A stretch of DNA of 15,718 bases from Candidatus Fermentithermobacillaceae bacterium UBA3907. GTDB taxonomy: Bacteria > Bacillota > Sulfobacillia > Fermentithermobacillales > Fermentithermobacillaceae. Numbering within the stretch: the first letter of the stretch is position 1; each line of letters opens with the position of its first letter. The notes below the pieces were generated by a model. That model was not told the origin of the DNA. It searched no databases and worked only from the letters and a program-made list of their open reading frames with translations. Below are positions 14,126-15,718 of the stretch, in pieces. The DNA lies in the NCBI GenBank assembly GCA_002391545.1, contig DGFF01000103.1, positions 6,420-22,137 of the forward strand, written 5' to 3'. The position numbers and the translations under genes are program-made.

Positions 14126-15244
14126 ATGAAGAAAGGTGAAAACACTATATCCAGGGGTAATCCTGACTATACGTTGTTTTTCGCTGTGCTAACCCTTTTA
14201 GGTATAGGCATTGTTATGGTGTTTTCGTCGAGCATGCCTAGGGCGCTGCGCTTCTACGACAATGCCTACTATTTTGTATTTAGGCAGATTATATGGGCAG
14301 GTCTAGGATTGGCTTCAATGTTCTTTTTCATGAATTTCGATTGCTGGCGATATAGAAAACTTATACCGGCCGCATACATCGTATCTATGGTTCTATTGGT
14401 TGCGGTCTTGGTGCCAGGAATTGGTGAGATTAGGGAGGGCTCTAGGCGATGGCTTGGTTTAGGAAGTCTGGGTTTGCAGCCTGCAGAGCTTGCAAAAATT
14501 ACTACTGTGCTTTTTTTGGCCGATAGACTTGCGCGTAAAAGGGGTACTCTAAATTTTATAAAAGACTTTGGACCATACATAGTTTTAATCGGCATTACCG
14601 CTTTGCTGATTCTAAAAGAGCCTGACCTTGGAACCACCGTTATTCTTGTGGGAAACTCTATCTTGATGCTATTTCTGGCCGGTGCAAACGTATGGTACTT
14701 ATCATTTTTGGGAGCGCTAGCTGTTCCGGTTATATATCGCGTGGTTATGGCTGAGGATTACATGCGTCAAAGGATTGTTGCGTTTATGGATCCGTGGCAA
14801 GATCCAATGGGCCTGGGTTGGCAGATAATTCAGTCTTTGTATGCTTTTGGCACAGGAGGTTTATTCGGCGCAGGTATAGGCATGTCTAGGCAGAAAGGGT
14901 TTTACTTGCCACAGGCTGATACAGACTTCATTTTTGCAATAATCGGCGAGGAAATGGGCTTTTTCGGAACTTTCTTGGTTGTGCTATTATTTTTGGTTGT
15001 AGCTTGGAGAGGATATACGATCGCCATGAACGCTCCAGATAGATTTTCCTGTCTCTTAGCTGCAGGGCTCACTACAGGGATAGTAGCTCAAGCTGCAATA
15101 AATATGGGGGTTGCTATTGGGATAGCCCCGATTACAGGTATAACCCTTCCGTTTGTGAGTTACGGTGGATCATCCTTACTTATGTCGCTTACTAGCGTAG
15201 GCATAATCCTGAATGTTTCCAGATACGCAGTGGATAGGAGCTGA
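14126..15244 (+). CDS. ftsW: Septal peptidoglycan polymerase FtsW (SEDS family)
   Basis: FtsW is the membrane glycosyltransferase that polymerises lipid II during septation, working with the class B PBP encoded upstream. The 372-residue protein has about ten membrane segments. SEDS features: LQPAELAKI (117-125), KEPDLGTT (164-171), MDPWQDPMGLGWQIIQS (221-237), GTGGLFGAGIG (242-252), LPQADTDFIFAIIGEE (261-276) with the probable catalytic Asp at 267, and LPFVSYGGSSL (341-351). The ATG follows AAGGGTGG. Its place between mraY and murG supports FtsW rather than RodA; SpoVE would look the same by sequence. Confidence 0.93.
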   Translation: MKKGENTISRGNPDYTLFFAVLTLLGIGIVMVFSSSMPRALRFYDNAYYFVFRQIIWAGLGLASMFFFMNFDCWRYRKLIPAAYIVSMVLLVAVLVPGIGEIREGSRRWLGLGSLGLQPAELAKITTVLFLADRLARKRGTLNFIKDFGPYIVLIGITALLILKEPDLGTTVILVGNSILMLFLAGANVWYLSFLGALAVPVIYRVVMAEDYMRQRIVAFMDPWQDPMGLGWQIIQSLYAFGTGGLFGAGIGMSRQKGFYLPQADTDFIFAIIGEEMGFFGTFLVVLLFLVVAWRGYTIAMNAPDRFSCLLAAGLTTGIVAQAAINMGVAIGIAPITGITLPFVSYGGSSLLMSLTSVGIILNVSRYAVDRS

Positions 15245-15251
15245 CGATAAG

Positions 15252-15718
15252 GTGAAATGTGTTGTCACAGGAGGGGGAACAGGAGGACACATATATCCTG
15301 CCATAGCCGTGGCCAAAAGCATCCAAAAGATCATGCCTTCTGCGTCCATATTGTATATAGGCACTGAATCAGGCATGGAGAGCAGCCTAGTCCCCAAGGA
15401 AGGCTTGGATTTCATGACTGTACGTTCCTCAGGGATCGTGGGTAAATCGCCTATAGTTGCTTTGAAAGGAATTTGGAACGCAGGGCTTGGTGTTAACGAC
15501 GCGAGACATATCTTCAAAGAAATTGAACCAGACGTAGTTTTAGGCACTGGAGGGTATGTATCAGGGCCAGTTGTTTTAGCTGCAAGCCTGATGGGAATTC
15601 CTTGTGCTATTCAGGAACAAAATGCGGTTCCTGGAAAAACCAATTTGTATCTGTCCAAACGGGTTGATATGACATTTGCGGCTTGGGAGAATTCCCTAGA
15701 GTATTTTCCTAAGAATTC
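15252..15718 (+). CDS. murG: Lipid II synthase MurG (UDP-GlcNAc transferase), 3' truncated
   Basis: The frame stays open to the end of the window, so only the first 155 residues are seen of about 360 in the family. MurG transfers GlcNAc from UDP-GlcNAc to lipid I at the inner face of the membrane. Visible motifs are the N-terminal glycine loop VTGGGTGGHIYPA (5-17), the second glycine loop LGTGGYVSGPVVLAA, and the conserved IQEQNAVPGKTN. The GTG start is supported by AGGAG at 15236-15240, eleven bases upstream at the end of ftsW. The nearby ATG at 15256 is out of frame. Confidence 0.95.
   Translation, partial: MKCVVTGGGTGGHIYPAIAVAKSIQKIMPSASILYIGTESGMESSLVPKEGLDFMTVRSSGIVGKSPIVALKGIWNAGLGVNDARHIFKEIEPDVVLGTGGYVSGPVVLAASLMGIPCAIQEQNAVPGKTNLYLSKRVDMTFAAWENSLEYFPKN

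Noticed and set aside
15176..15547. A 123-codon minus-strand open frame over the ftsW-murG junction
   Set aside because: Both overlapped genes show clear family motifs on the plus strand, and the reverse product has no recognisable feature.
15713..15718. Window ends exactly on GAATTC, suggesting a cloned restriction fragment
   Set aside because: The same hexamer occurs several times inside the window (for example near 3595 and 3612), and the murG frame simply runs off the end; this looks like coincidence.
1..15718. Mobile elements, CRISPR arrays, defence or phage genes
   Set aside because: No repeat-spacer pattern, transposase, integrase, terminal repeats or compositional break was visible; every gene except the zinc-ribbon protein has a housekeeping or catabolic assignment.

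Overview
The window reads as ordinary bacterial chromosome, with all genes on the + strand and tightly packed. It suggests an anaerobic, amino-acid- or organic-acid-fermenting bacterium: a ferredoxin-linked 2-oxoacid oxidoreductase sits with a B12-dependent methylmalonyl-CoA mutase and epimerase. The meso-diaminopimelate motif in MurE, a division transpeptidase carrying PASTA domains, and frequent GTG/TTG starts fit a Synergistota-like or deep Firmicutes lineage. I cannot decide between these from sequence alone.

Region 1 (1-5714) is a catabolic operon. It holds the 3' end of a GntR/YtrA-type regulator, a four-subunit 2-oxoacid:ferredoxin oxidoreductase in the order ferredoxin, alpha, beta, gamma (korDABC), the large subunit of methylmalonyl-CoA mutase and methylmalonyl-CoA epimerase. 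It ends at a strong intrinsic terminator. Read in order, the enzymes convert 2-oxoglutarate to succinyl-CoA, then (R)- and (S)-methylmalonyl-CoA, which is the route from glutamate towards propionate. The mutase's cobalamin-binding small subunit is not in the window.

Region 2 (5715-6113) is an island holding one small zinc-ribbon protein of unknown function between two terminators. Its Shine-Dalgarno sequence lies in the loop of a perfect 8-bp hairpin directly before the start codon.

Region 3 (6114-15718) is a division and cell wall (dcw) cluster: an A/T-rich leader with MraZ-type repeats, then mraZ, rsmH, an ftsL-like gene, a PASTA-containing division transpeptidase, murE, murF, mraY, ftsW and the 5' part of murG. 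murD, usually between mraY and ftsW, is absent; those genes are 17 bp apart. The cluster supplies lipid II precursors and the septal polymerase/transpeptidase pair.

No tRNA, rRNA, CRISPR, insertion sequence or phage gene was seen. I did not find a clearly new multi-gene system. The best leads are the unclassified effector domain of the regulator, the zinc-ribbon gene with its sequestered ribosome site, the missing murD and the missing mutase small subunit.
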